Source: Oscarella lobularis
Lineage: Eukaryota > Porifera > Homoscleromorpha > Homosclerophorida > Oscarellidae
Direction: 5' to 3'
Length of the DNA stretch: 64,000 bases
Assembly: GCF_947507565.1 (NCBI RefSeq)
Contig: NC_089184.1
Location: forward strand, 930,001-994,000
The notes under the pieces were generated by a model. It had not been told where the DNA came from, searched no databases, and saw only the letters and a program-made list of their open reading frames with translations. Below are positions 30,723 to 43,344 of this stretch, piece after piece (position 1 is the stretch's first letter; each line of letters opens with the position of its first letter). A program made the translations under genes and the position numbers.

Positions 30723-32490
30723 ATGGGCCGTTCTGTTCAACTAGCGGATGTTCACGATGACACCTTTTGTTTTGACTCAAATGTTTTGAGTGCAATATGC
30801 AAAAAGATTGGTGAAAGAAAGGTTTCTCTAGTTTCTGTTTCTGGACCTACGAGAAGCGGAAAATCGTTTCTCCTCAACTTTTTCTTAGGATTTATGAATC
30901 AAAAGGTCTAATTTTAAAAATTATGTTGTTATTACTCAACGTGGTATTTTAGTCTACCGGTACTTGGCTGGAAGATCAAGACGACGTTACTGAACGCAAA
31001 TTTCACTGGAGAGGAGGAAGCGAAAGAAATACAACCGGAATTTGGATTTGGGACGAACCATTTATTGTGAAACGACCTGAGCATCAAGATGAAATAGCCG
31101 TTTTGTTTATTGACACGCAGGGAGTTTTTGATACTCAGGCATCGGTGAAGGAAAACACAATGCTGTTTGCATTTTCTACTTTGATTAGCTCTGTCCAGGT
31201 TAGCAAGCAAACGTTTTGAACATATCTTAGATCTGGGGTATAGATTTACAACTTGCCTCGTATGATAAGTGAAAGTGATTTGATGCATTTGGAGGTATTT
31301 TATTGTGCAGTTTTTATTACTCCAAAAAAAACGTTATTTTTTAGCTGTTTGTGAAATACGGCGAGTTGGCCTTGGAAGGATCATCAGCATCTAGCAAGCC
31401 TTTTCAAGTCAGTTGAAGATCTTGTTGTTCATGCTGATGCTGACTGGGAGTTTCTTCCCAGAATCTAACGTTTCTTATTCGAGACTGGAGCTGGCCAAGA
31501 GAGAGCAAGTATGGATACGAAGGAGGAAGAGACTATCTTGCGCGCTGTTTCCAGGTGCTGAATTCGCTAAATTATTAACTATCTCTGTACGTACGTTCTA
31601 AATATCGTAGGAGAGAAGTTCACCGAATCTAACTCACCAGCACGTGCAGCAGTGCTTTGATGCTTTGACTTGTTTTCTGATGCCTCACCCTGGATTTGAA
31701 GTCACTGAGAATGAGCAATTTGAAGGAAGACTTCCAGGTGACTTTGAACGAAGGCTTTCCTGTCTGCAGTCATCGTAGCTTTGGCAGATATAAGAGGCGA
31801 ATTCAAGACGCAATTAAAAAATTTTGTTCCGAGTTTATTGACTCCAAGTAAACTATTGGTCAAAAAAATAGCCGGCGAAGAAATAACAGGACGTGGACTT
31901 TTTAGTATAAGCAAGGTACTATTGTAATTATTGATTGTTGATGCTTTTCTTTATAATATCTGTTTGAAGAAATACGCTGACGCGTTCACTACGCAAGGCA
32001 TGCCAATTCCGAAGACTATTTTTGAGGTACTGTAGAAACGCAGTATGAAATAATCCTTTTTTTTGCGCCATAGTCCACTGCTGAATTTAATCATCAGGCG
32101 GCTGTGAGTATGGTCTCTACTTACTACATGGAAGAGATGGATAAGGTGAGAAATTCTTTCATTTTTTATTTCAAACAGTTACATATCTAGATCATTGACG
32201 GGAAAAACTACATACCAGAGCCTAAACTCGAATCTGAGCATAGAGTTAAAAAGGAGCGTGCCTTTGAAGCGTTTGATGCTTATCCTAAAATGGGGTCTCG
32301 TCTGTTTGGAAAGAGGTATCGTGATTCTCTTGAAGAACGAATCGAGAAGGCGTATGCAAACTTCCAAGAGCAAAACAGACAAAGAACTCTTGGAGCAGCT
32401 GTACGCCGCACTTGGAATAACCACAAAAGCAAGCTCTACACGGTTGCAGGAGTTGCAGGAGTTGTTGGTGCGCTTCTGGCCCGTCGCTAA
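30723..32490 (+). CDS. Atlastin-like GB1/RHD3 GTPase with shortened C-terminus
   Basis: Dynamin-superfamily GTPase related to atlastins, which fuse ER tubules. Start MGRSVQLADVHDDTFCFD aligns with atlastin's opening strand. G1 is SVSGPTRSGKSFLL, the switch region FHWRGGSERNTTGIWIW, G3 DTQGVFDTQ, and G4 FLIRDWSWPRE followed by YGYEGGRDYL. The middle domain follows (CFLMPHPGFEV; GRLPGDF; KKIAGEEITGRGL; STAEFNHQAAVSMVSTYYME; GSRLFGKRYRDSLEERI). After LGAAVRRTWNNHKSKLY only a single short hydrophobic segment remains (TVAGVAGVVGALLARR). The usual long membrane hairpin and amphipathic tail of atlastins are lacking. Guanylate-binding protein is less likely because of the RDWSWP and SERNTTG wording. 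It ends 94 bp from the convergent kinase gene. Confidence 0.85.
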
Positions 32491-32583
32491 TTGCAAGTTC
32501 AAAAATGACTATTTTCTGCAAATGAATTTCTTTCAGTGTTGTGTTTAGTATGGCTGTCTATCGTGAATTGATGTGATTTCTAA

Positions 32584-34490
32584 TCAATCTGCATCAGACC
32601 AATCTATACTACTTTCGTCGGGAACACTTTCTAATGTTCTTGCTAAAGTGGCTGGACTTCTTTTCGAGTCTCTGCCTTTTCCTGAAACCCTACTACTCGA
32701 AGCATTGCTGCCACTATCACTGTCAGCACTTTGCACAGCAGCCCAAGGCGATAGCAGTCCAGTGCCACCTCGATTGACAATGATCTCCTCGTCAGAGATG
32801 ACCAATGTTGACGAAGCCAAGTGATCGGGCGTGAGAACGCGACTGTAGTCCAAGTGCGTAGGATCGCCCGTATCCTGACTCTCCACAGACATCTGGGCAA
32901 GTCGCTCTCTCACCTGACTACTAGCTGGTCTTGCTGCGGGACGCGAATGCCAACATTCTCTCATCAGCTGATACCTAGGGCAAATGGAATGATTTATCAC
33001 TGAACGGCGAGTTCTTACACTTGATTCGAGCAGACGCTTGGTTTTGATAGTCTATATCCTTTTCTGAGTTTAATAGTGAGGGTGCTTTCAGCAAGCCCAG
33101 GATATGGCGTATGGCCTGTAGAGATAACATTAGAGTCCTCCCTACTTATTCTTGTATCCAACGTACCTAAAGTGACTATCTCCCACAGCAAAATCCCAAA
33201 TGACCAACTAAGAGGAAATCAACATTATATCTTATTTCGAATCTCTCTCTATTTCTCTTACATGTCGCTTTTTAGGGAAAAGGTTTGCTGGAATATCGCC
33301 TCCGGTGCCATCCACCGAAGCGGAAGCTTGCTTCCTTTGAGTCTCGCTCCAATTGACGCCTGTGATGCGTAATGAGATAATCCAAAATCAGATATTTTCA
33401 CTCGCTGCTCAGAAAAGACAAGAATATTCCTCGCAGCCAAATCCCCGTGAATGACATCGCGACAAGCCATGTATTCCTAAAATTCAGTGAGTACACTGTA
33501 TAACAAGAGTCATGAAAAATATTCAAACTAACCAGTCCTAGACCAATCTGTTCTGCCCATGCAAGCAAATCAATTTCAGTGAGGCCCGCTTTCATATCCG
33601 ATATATTTCGAAAAAGTCGATATCGTGGACCCAGAGTCTGCATATAATTACATAGGATGGTAAGGTTTACTTATATTACTCTTACATTGTCTCTTCTGCT
33701 TCTCAGGTAATTTTGAAGATTACCCAGCTCTGCGTACTCGGTAATAACATAGAGGTTCTCTCCCCTCGTCCCATAACCAAGCATCTGCACAATATAGGGA
33801 CTCTGTCCTATTTCACGAAGCATCTCCACCTCAGCGGCAATCTCCTCTCGTGCAGAAGCAGGAACCTCCCTGGCTAAAATATTTTTGCGTCACAGCATCC
33901 GGGGCGGCAAGAAAAATTAATTTTTTCTCACCTTGGAGCTGCTTCACGGCGACCTGCACTGCAAAATCCTTCTCCCGACTCTTCTTCGCTAGCATGGCGA
34001 CGAAAACTTTGGTAAAACATCCCGATCCAATTTCTTCGACGAGCGTGACGCGTTGAAGATTCACTTCGCTCGATTCGCTTCCCGGTTGACTATCGCAGCC
34101 ACTTCCACCGTAATAGCTCCGATAGTTGTCCGGAAACGCGTCCGAGCCTTCGGAATAGCGCGACGCGAAGGCAAGCCCCTTTCCACTGCTCCGACGCTGC
34201 TGCGCGCGTGCTGCAGCGGCGAGAGCTCGCGTCGGATCGCGGAAGAAAAATTGGGGCGGGACTTGCGCAGCTTCGACCGAGCTTGGGTCGTAGTCGGAAT
34301 CGTCGACGGCGCGACGTCGGCGTTGGCGTCTTACGTAGGTACGGCAGCGTACGAGTCCAAACGCGGCGAGCGCTAGAAGGAGAAGTCCTGTCAACGCGGG
34401 AACCGATATGACGATGACTCGGTTGAGCCATTCTGTGTTGACATCGGAAATGGGCGGGACGCTTGTGCTGTTTGATACAGCTCTTTGCAT
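32584..34490 (-). CDS. Receptor-like tyrosine kinase with minimal ectodomain
   Basis: From the ATG at 34490 there are about 24 extracellular residues with one N-glycosylation site (NSTS). A transmembrane helix follows (VIVISVPALTGLLLLALAAFGLV), then a basic stop-transfer and a juxtamembrane region. The kinase has a glycine loop GSGCFTKVFVA, VAVKQLQ (catalytic Lys), and YGTRGENLYVITEYAELGN. Its catalytic loop is VIHGDLAARN, with Gly in place of the usual Arg of HRD. KISDFGLS, LPLRWMAPEA and WSFGILLWEIVTLG follow. The Ser-rich C-tail ends DWSDAD. The DLAARN and PLRWMAPEA wording marks a tyrosine kinase. No signal peptide is seen; upstream sequence is blocked by a stop and by the IQCH start 190 bp away. 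No vertebrate RTK class can be assigned. Confidence 0.82.
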
Positions 34491-34679
34491 GAATGCTGGA
34501 GACGCTCGGTCCGAGCAATGGCGCGATTTTTTCCAGGCGTTGCACCTGCAGTCTTTTGTTTACCCCGCTTTCTCACGGTCCAGAGCTATTTCGAGCTAAT
34601 TTATGTTTGTAGCGTGCTACGCCCTGACAACATTTGGCGACTAAAGCCCGGACGCCAAGTGAAAAGCCTCTCCTCGACC

Positions 34680-37600
34680 ATGAGCGCGACTTCAGAGGCA
34701 GGCGACGTCGGAAACATTCTAGCAAAGGTGCAATTTTACTCTCAATTTGCCTCTACTTCATAGCAAAGGGATTCTTTTCAGGTTCAAGACGAACTTCATC
34801 GGCTCAAAGAACAATTCGCGACAACTAGCGACAGCGAAACGACAGTTTTAGACCTTAGACATCTGGAAAACGCAATCGAGAGAACAGAAAGGGGCATAAA
34901 GGCGAGTTTCGTCGATAAACAGGGAAAGTTCTTATTCCTCTACTAGGCTCACGCAGAAAAGGCGTTTCACGCTGCAAACAATCAGGTACTCACTCTTCCA
35001 CTCGTTTCCAATAACTCTCCAGTTCTCCAACGGTAAGAAAGGCATTTTTGAACTTTTTTCCTAAGCGAATGTTTTTCTAGTGAACCAATTTTGGGATCTT
35101 TGTCAAAGTCTCCTGCAAAGTCTGAGGAAATGCTCATGCAAATATATATTTTATCTATTAATTTTAGGCTCGCTTCTTTGAAAGCAATAACCTCGGGTTC
35201 ATCGACAGTCGGGAGTCCGTCGCCTGGCCAAAAAGTCAGAGAAAAAAAAGAAAATACATTTGTCAATTTGAATCTTTTAGGTCAAAGAGGCTTGGGGCGG
35301 GAGGTTGATCCGAAATCCGACAAATGCCGTTTCCCGGCAGTTTCTCAGTCAAAGATTTGGAGTTTCTCTTCCAGCCGTGGCCGTCAGGGAAAAGCAAGTA
35401 AGTCTCAAACTACAGTAGACTTCATAAAGATGTAGAATAACCTGCTTGTATTATAGGTTCAGGAATCAAAGAAAATTGTTAGCGGAACGACTGTGGAACC
35501 GTTGACCGTGCTTCCAAGGCAAAATAGAATAGATCCTCAAGTGGGCAGAGCTCTGTGCACGTTTGATTTTCTCCCAATCAAGTTTAATTATTTAAAAGTT
35601 GACACCACCGCCGATTACTGAAGACGATGCACGAAAGGGATTGCGAAGTTTAATTGAACGAGGACTAATACCCGTAAGCCCGATTACGAGATCGATTCAC
35701 CTTCTTACTCTATTCTTCTTTAGCCTGCAGCTGAATTGTCGCTCAAGCCGTCTCCGGTCAAGAACAGGCAGGCGAGAGTGAGAGAAAATCTTGAGCTGGG
35801 AGGGGCAGAATTTTAATAGGCGTCTGCACGTAAATTTAGCTTCACAGCCATTCAGCTCAGTTCTCTCGTCTAAAAATCAGCGACGGAACGGCAGGTCAGC
35901 ATCTCGAGGAGCATCACCTAATTATTTCATTGAATAACTTTTTCGAACAGCGGGGTCTAATCTAGCCGGCGTTAAAGTACACATATGAATCTGAAAAACC
36001 TGAGGGAAATACGCACTTCTTTAGGTTGATCCGGACCAAGCGTTTTCTTCACCAAAACCGGTAGAAAAGAAATCGTCTACAAAATCAGTGTCCGCCTCTC
36101 CGCCGCCGCTGCCGCCTTCCCAGGCATGAAAATAGGAAAATTGGTTTCTTTTAACTAATCGTGTAGTAGAATCGTCACTCGTCGACTCTTTCGTGCAGCA
36201 CGGCTCTCTCAGCGAAAGCCACCGCTCGACTGACGCCTGTCACTTTTGAAACCCAATTGCCTCAACTTCCTGTATAAAAATCCCTCGCGGGACGTCGCGA
36301 GCTGAGCCTTTTGTTTTAGGCACCGTATCCTACTCCGGCCACTACATCGATAGATGCGCAGAAAATTGTAATTCAGCAGGGATTTGTTGTCACAACATCA
36401 GCAGTAAGTTCTCAACCAATGGAAATGTTTATAGTCCAGGGAGTCTCTTATTTAGGAGTATGAGGCGTTTCAACAGGCCAATGCTATTCAGTGGGGAAGG
36501 TAAACGAAATCATCGTTGTACTTCGTTTGATTCACATAGTTCTCAAAGTATTGTCTCAATTATCAAGCAGCTGGAAGTGCTACTGAAAGCGTTTTCTATT
36601 CCAATAGCCGTTATCGATTGTGAAAAGTACGTTTGATTTTAAAAAAACACCGAGCATTGCAGCATTTCTATTTGTACAGGCTTTCAGCGTTGTCTTTGCA
36701 TTACGAGTTGGAGCATAGGCCCTCTAGAGAGGTTTGCCTTGAATATCTCGAGTAGTATCACTCGTCAAGAGGTCTAACATAGGAGCTTATGAACTGCATT
36801 ATAAATCAAAAGGACGTTCGACGATTGATGAATGTTCCTGTAACATAATGAGAGAATGACTGTTCTAATATTTTACGTTGGCGTTGTTAGGGGCAGAGAT
36901 TCAAGGCGGCCAATGGACACCACGTGGCAGCCACTTGCATTCAAGTAACAGCTGATTCTCATAAGAAAATATGGCACAACGAATGTTGTTTTCCTCTGTA
37001 GACTCAGTACAGGAGATATAGGGACAGGATAAAGTATCTTGCGTATAGAAAACAGAAATGGGCTGCAGGTGACGATTGATATATTTTCTATCTTCTTATA
37101 AGGTCAACGTTTCGTTAGGCGTCATTGCCATGACGTGGCTATTGCACATCAGAATTCGACGTGTGCGAGAGAGACTCCAAAATCGAAGAGCCCTTCAACT
37201 GGAGCGATTTGCCGAGAGAAGAAAGGCGTGCATTTATATAGAAGAGTCTAAAGCGAATGGGCTAAAAAGGTGTTCACTTTGTCTAGGCTTTGAAAAATGA
37301 TTGGGCCAGCATATCAAAGTCAAGAAGAGTCATTATTCACATACCATCTAAAGGTACTACCTAACTGAAATTTCTCAGACGTTAAATTTTGTTAATGCCA
37401 GGTTACCCCGAGGACATACGAGAAACTTTAAAAGATTTCCCCATATCTCAAAATTACCAAATGGCTCGAATAAGCGACATCAGAGGTCACGACATCGTCA
37501 GCCACCGAAACGCCAATAATATAATAGACCACGTATCCTAGATCCCCTAGTAGAAGTGATATACATTTCTCCGGTGACTCTCAGCGACGAAACTCTTCAA

Positions 37601-39984
37601 TACTACATCAAATTGATGAGAATGTGCTCGGAGAGCGGTAAGAGCGAAATAGGCGACGATGCGTCGTCAGCCACGGCTGCCGATATCGGCGATCGATTCC
37701 ACGTCATTGTTCCTGAACGCTTGAATACGTTCACCGGGCACAATATGGCTCTTTCAACTATTCTGATGTACAGTTTGAAGACGATTGAAAGGTGAGCTAT
37801 AGAAAGACTATCATAGGCAGGGGAAGACTTCAATTTCTCCATCTAAAGAATCAAGAATCTAATCAAGGGAAGACCGGCGTTTATTGTACCTGGTATTGTG
37901 TCGAGAGACGATGTAGCTGTAGCAGATATGCTGGGTAGGAAAGGAGACGATTTTTCTTTTCTTGGTTGGATATCCTTTGCATTAGGTGTGCCTTGTTTGT
38001 CTGCTGAACCGGATGTAGCTCGTTTGTATTCTACCAAATCAGGCGGTAGGATAATATTTGCCGATGCTAAGGTATTTTTTAGAGTCTTTCCCAGTGTACT
38101 CTTATTCTCATCGTTTTGCAGATGGGCGTTCCTCCTTCTGAACTTGGAATTTACGGGGAACAACAGGTACACGTGAACACAGTCTTTGAGACTTTGAGTC
38201 TTTGAGGGTGTCCAGCCCATTCCTCAATATACGCTCCCGCTTTGATCGCTTCTTCTTAAGGTGTTTACCTCCTTGGCGTCACTAGTGACGAACAATCTTC
38301 ACGTGCAGAGATGGATATTCAAGGTGGACGACGAATTCGACAGCAGGGGAATGGGTAGAGACGAGTGATCTTTTTATGCACCTGTCAATATCTCTTACAC
38401 TACCCAGCGTATTGCGATGTGACAAAATATCTCCAATGCTACGATTGGGCGGTAAAGGAGAGCCAACGATACGGCGAAAAATGGACAAAGAAATGGGCTC
38501 AGGTGACTGAAACTCGCTCTGAAAAATACAGAAACAACACGCACACTTTCTTTTGTATATCAGGAAGCGGCCAATGGACGCATTGCTGCTGAACTTCCTT
38601 CCATTCTTAGAAACCACGTTGTCATACTGAACAAAAGAGCGTATCCAACGTGGGAGAAATTTCTTGCCGCTTTTGTCCGAGGCGACGAATGCAGGGGTAG
38701 GTAGAAAGAGTCTAGTTAGTGTCTAAGACCGAATTTTTTTCGTGAGTTCAGGAGGTGGCGTTATCGAAGCCGCACCTCCCAGTCACAGCGTGACGTCACT
38801 GACAGTCGATTTTTTCATTGACCCGTGTCGAAATATTCGACTAATGTCGTCAGGAGATCAGGTATTGAGCGCGATTTCTTTGCGCTTGGGGTTTTTTTCG
38901 TGACGCTCTTTACCGTGGAGGTTCACGATTCACCTTATCACTTGTGCGCCATGTCCGTGCCTCAAGCGTCCGTTGATCCACAGCAGCTAAAGTCAATTAC
39001 GATGGCTGTAGCCAAGTCGTGCTGCAATCGCGGGATTATTGGATACGTTTGCGTCGATTTCGTCACCTTTATTGATCCTCTTACGGTAGCCACAACGCGT
39101 TTTGAAATAATCAATAATTAAGCAAGATCACTATTATTGGTGTTTCTTAGATGAACCAGCAAGTGTGGGCCGTCGATCTTGACGTCCAATACAGCGACAG
39201 CCTGGCCATGTGCCAGCTATTTCGCTTCGTAACGGGCGGCGACTTTGATTTCTCTGCGTCAGGGCTGTTCGAAGTACCAATTGACAATCAGCTGCGGCTG
39301 TACGAAGAGAAGGAAGAGGAGAGACGAAAACGACGCCGGGAATGGGAAGACGACGTCATATTACGGGCAAGGAAGCGCAAAAACCCTGTCGTATGTTCCA
39401 ATTAGATTGTCGTACGCAGAAACGACCAACGGCGGCTCGATTTGGCGTGATGAGCGCTCGACTATACCACACTAATTTGTCTGTCATACGGTACAGCGTC
39501 TTCTTTCAGATGTGCCGGGCGCATACCATCGGATTTGACATGGAGGTTCGCTGAGACATCTGATTTCTTATCTTTTATTAATACCCCAACTCTACTTAAT
39601 ACTTTCTGACGTCGTATTGGTCTTTTAGGAACGATGTGGCTGCGTTTTTACTCTCGTCGACAGTTCCACTCGAAGTCGCATTGGAATGATGTACAAAGAC
39701 ATTCTCTCATTAATTAAAACGTTTTGGTGAGGGTTCTTTTTACAGATGCATTGGCGAGGACTTGCCATCGGCCATCGCTCTCTTTTCTCGCAATCTCTCG
39801 ATCATACATCAGGAAATATCAGCTCCAACGATGCCAGGCATTAACAATTTCAAGGCAAGTCTCTCTCACTCATAGAACAGATGTCTTTTTGAGTGGAATG
39901 GATATGTAGGCTACTGCATTGGAACTGCACAAGATCGCGGGAATAACAGAAGAAAACGAGACCTCTTTCGCCAAACAAGAATAG
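34680..39984 (+). CDS. IQCH: IQCH-like IQ-motif protein
   Basis: Long multi-exon gene. Start [20 protein letters not shown]; then LHRLKEQF and [20 protein letters not shown] form the N-terminal coiled region of IQCH. Middle exons are low-complexity ([20 protein letters not shown]). An IQ motif lies near 36930-37030 ([20 protein letters not shown]), expected to bind calmodulin. The conserved C-terminal part includes [116 protein letters not shown] and [19 protein letters not shown], ending NETSFAKQE. Mammalian IQCH is germline-enriched and required for male fertility. Single short exons interspersed with about 60-nt introns make the middle hard to assemble by eye. Confidence 0.87.
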
Positions 39985-40076
39985 TCATAAAGCCCAACAC
40001 AGGTACAGTATTTCGTATTTTTAATTAAAACGAGCGGGGCAAAGGAAAGCGCAAAATAAACACAAAAGACGTCCAA

Positions 40077-41722
40077 TCAATTAAGATCGAACAACGAGGC
40101 GGTCTTCATCTTCTTCATCTGCCGTTTCTTGTAGCAAACGTAAACACTGCTCAATATAGTCAGTACCAAAGGAATGCCGAGACCCAGTAAAACTGTAAGA
40201 TAGACAAGTAGGGACGGCTTCTGAGGTTCAGGCGTACCGTACCCAATGACTAAACTCCTAGAAAAAAGAAATAAGGATAGCTGGGGTTTTTTTTCGGGGG
40301 CCTCCCCTTTGTCTTACCAGGAAAAATATGTGGGATTCGATTCTTCGGGTGTTTGCGGGTGAAATATGATGTAGAAAACGCGAGCGGTTTTGCTTGCGTG
40401 ATTGCTGTAAAGAGCAGCGACAGCCGAATGAGGTAGCGAGCCATTGAACGGCAGCGTCTTGATATCCGGTTGCATATAAATCTCTAAGCTATTTTCAACC
40501 GTGTGCTTATTAGGTTGAGTGTAAGCAATTGGTTTCCACTGCACATAGCCCCGGTGAGCGTCGCTATTGCCCTCCACGTGCCCAGTGTACGTGCTATGTA
40601 AAAACGAATGCAAAGAAAAGAACGAAAAGTCGCGCGTTTTTCTTACTAAAATATCGACGGCGTGTATTCGTCGTCGATGGATCGTTTCTTTGTGACGTAC
40701 GGCATCGTTTTTTCGTTCGCCGTTTCCGGATCGGAAACGAGGACGACTTCCAATACGACGCTCTCGTCGCTCGCGTTCGTGTACGCGACGTCCAACCCGA
40801 GCTTGACGTTGATCACCGTCGAATTGACAGAAAATGGCAAGTGAGGAAACGGATCCTGAGACCCCGCCTCCTTAGCAGCAGCAAACTAAAAAAATTATCA
40901 ATGATTTTTATTCTTAGATGAACTTTTGCGTGTGGCACCTCTATGTCGAGCCACGCGTGAGGCGTGATGGTGTGATTGCCTTTATAGCGCTGCGTCGCAT
41001 TGCGAGGAAAGTACTTCAAAGGCAAGGAGCCGTTAAAATGGCCTCCTATTCCATCCTCTTTGTCAGTAAGCGTCTGCGTCCCGCTAAACGTCTCCCACTC
41101 GAAATCGGGAAAGTGAGTCGAATTGACTTCAAATGTGATATTATTGCAATTGTGTAGGCCACCGTTCGGCGATCCGGCACAGGTCAGATTCAACAACGTC
41201 TTGTCGAACGTGAAAAACTTGCTGACGATAAACCCAAAGGAGAAATCCCTCTTCATCTCGATCGCATCGAGATCAACAGTAACATTCGAATTGTCATCCG
41301 GAGACAATTCCCGTATCGTCCAATTGGTCGAAATCGTCGTCGGTTTGTCCGAGTATCCGACGACTATTGACGGCGTGCCGATCGTGCTCCACAGATAGTC
41401 GACGTGGCCGGAGAATGATGCTGGCGCGACGGGCGTCGCGTTCGCGTGTTTGAAACCGTCGCCAGTCGCGTTCATCCATCGAGACGAGTCCGAGCAATTC
41501 GTCGGCGTGCACGATTTGCTTTGTTGCGATGGGCATAGCTTGCATCGCGACGTCGCCGCCAGATTTTCTTGGAAGGAGACCTGTTCAAGACGAGTTCCTC
41601 GAACGGGATCCCTTTCCCGTTTTTTTGATACGTACGGTTCTCTTTGGTGTTAGCTTGTCGTCTTCCGTGCTCGGGCGTAGCGATGCAGAGAGCACTAAGA
41701 TGAATAAAGCGAGTTTGGTCAT
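40077..41722 (-). CDS. GLMP: GLMP-like glycosylated lysosomal membrane protein
   Basis: Start MTKLALFILVLSASLRPSTE is a signal peptide. The luminal domain carries a Cys cluster (CKLCPSQQSKSCTPTNC), then VDYLWSTIGTPSIVVGYSDK (matching GLMP LHYVWSSLG), many N-glycosylation sequons, DFEWETFSGT and SIDDEYTPSIF, which is nearly identical to the vertebrate SIDDEYAPAVF block. This is followed by GYVQWKPIAYTQPN and a C-terminal membrane helix (LLVYLTVLLGLGIPLVLTIL). The cytosolic tail ends KTASLFDLN at 40077. GLMP is the accessory subunit that protects the lysosomal transporter MFSD1. The start codon is 53 bp from that of the first endosulfine gene, in opposite orientation. Confidence 0.86.
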
Positions 41723-41774
41723 TTTGTTCTATCAGCGCACGCTAAGGCGACTCGACCCCTCCTCGTGCGAAAGG

Positions 41775-42229
41775 ATGGCAGACGATACTCCTACAGCGAC
41801 GGATTCGCCGCCGTCGGACGCGAAGCAGAACGGCGACGCCCCAAGCAAAACCGTCGACGTAAAAAAGCCGTGTTTTGCCCAGCGATTTTGCCTAGTAACG
41901 CGTCTTTCCACAGGCGAAGGCCGCTATGAAGCAGCAGGACGCCGTGTTCAAAGCGAAATACGGTCTAACGAGTCCGAAGGGATCGGAGATTCTGCAGAGA
42001 CGAATATCCAAAGGGGTAGGATCGTATTGCAGCTCGCGTCACAGTGACGTAACACGCGTCATGCACGTAGGGAAAGGGGCAGTATTTCGACTCGGGCGAC
42101 TACAACGCTTCCAAGGGGAAAACGGGCGCGCCAGGACCTCCTGTGCTTCGCACGCTTTTGAACAAACCCGAAGTGCCGAAAAATGCGACGAGGAAGATTT
42201 CGGGCTTGGCGGCACCTTTGCCCAAGTAG
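41775..42229 (+). CDS. ENSA: Endosulfine/ARPP19 family protein, copy 1
   Basis: Small phosphatase-regulator protein. Exon 1 (41775-41858) encodes MADDTPTATDS...SKTVD. Exon 2 encodes AKAAMKQQDAVFKAKYGLTS, then PKGSEILQRRISKG. Exon 3 starts KGQYFDSGDYNASKGK. FDSGDY is the Greatwall/MASTL phosphorylation site that turns the protein into a PP2A-B55 inhibitor. A C-terminal RKIS could be the PKA site (vertebrate RKSS). Intron positions (after TVD and after RISKG) are identical in the next gene, showing tandem duplication. About 105 residues in all, close to the family norm. Confidence 0.9.
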
Positions 42230-42542
42230 ATTCACCACCACAAATTTTGTAGAATAGTTTTCGTTTGAGCACGCGTGCGCGAATTTTTACCCCGACTATT
42301 TTTGTATTTGTGTCAACTTTTAAAAGTTCATGTCTGACACGCGTCAGACGTGCAAAATTCCACGTGCGCAACCAGACAGTGGTTACGGTAACGATTTATT
42401 TTCCCGCCAACATCCGGACCGATTATAGGCGCGCTACATTCTATTGATCGTGTTTCAGGACGCACGCGCGTCTGGTAGGCAGTCGAAGCCGACGTTTTGA
42501 TTCCTCGTGTCGAGAAGCTAGAAGCGAAGAGCGCGCGGAGAC

Positions 42543-43049
42543 ATGGAAAAGAAGAGCTCACCAGACGGCGAAGCCGCTCCACGCAAAGAAACAGTTGACG
42601 TAATTGTGTTCTCACGCCCCCTTTGCCCTCTCCTCCGTCGATATCGTCGCTTTTTTCGACAGGCGGCGTCGATAATGAAGGAAGAGGAGGCAAAATTTCA
42701 AGCGAAGTACGGACTAACGCGTACGAAAGGCTCTGAAATCCTCCATCGGCGCATATCACGTGGCGTAAGAAATCGCAGCCCCCCCTCAGTGGCACGCGTT
42801 TACTCTCCCCTCGCCTTGCGATAGGGAAAGGGACAGTATTTCGACTCGGGCGACTATAACGCGTCGAAATCGCGAACGGCCATGGGTCCCCCGCTCCTGC
42901 GAGCGAACATGCCGCGCGATCGGAAAGTGTCGGCACCGTCGCGATTGGCTCCCTCGTCGTTCGAAAGAGGTGACAGCAGTGACGACGGTGGCGGCGCGAG
43001 ACCGAACGCCGCGCCCCAAGTTTCCCCGCCTCCTGAAATCGCGACTTAG
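42543..43049 (+). CDS. ENSA: Endosulfine/ARPP19 family protein, copy 2
   Basis: Tandem paralogue of the previous gene. Exon 1 from 42543 encodes MEKKSSPDGEAAPRKETVD. Exon 2 encodes AASIMKEEEAKFQAKYGLTR and TKGSEILHRRISRG. Exon 3 begins KGQYFDSGDYNASKSRT, again with the Greatwall target serine. The C-terminus diverges from copy 1: GPPLLRANMPRDRKVSAPSR retains an RKxS PKA-like site, followed by an acidic patch (SSDDGGG) and PPPEIAT. The start codon, intron positions and core are intact, so both copies look functional. Confidence 0.9.
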
Positions 43050-43299
43050 CCATACGGTTTGGCTTTGAAGGGGACACGGGTTTTTTGTACAGTAGAGTAG
43101 CAAAGCGCAGTTTGCGTTTTTTTTTCGTGCACGGACTAATTACAATGTTACTTAGGGTAATCCGGGATTTATCCTTTTGCGTGGTTTTCGTGGTTAGAGT
43201 ACACAAACTTCCTGCAGCTAGGCATAATTTAAAAAATTATGAATAGGTACATGTAGAAAGGTCGATTGAGTCAGCAGTCATGAGTGTTCTCGAACATTC

Positions 43300-43311
43300 T
43301 GGGCATGCGCG
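43300..43311. promoter_or_regulatory. NRF1-like site upstream of HACD3
   Basis: TGGGCATGCGCG lies 34 bp upstream of the HACD3 ATG at 43345. This resembles the YGCGCATGCGCR consensus with one mismatch. Proximity to the start codon suggests a promoter element; binding is unproven. Confidence 0.4.
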
Positions 43312-43344
43312 TGTGTCGCAGTCCACGAGCTGTGAAGAAAAGAA

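Noticed and set aside
42328-43206. Minus-strand 292-codon ORF over the second endosulfine gene
   Set aside because: Opposite strand of clearly spliced endosulfine exons; low-complexity composition and no recognisable domain.
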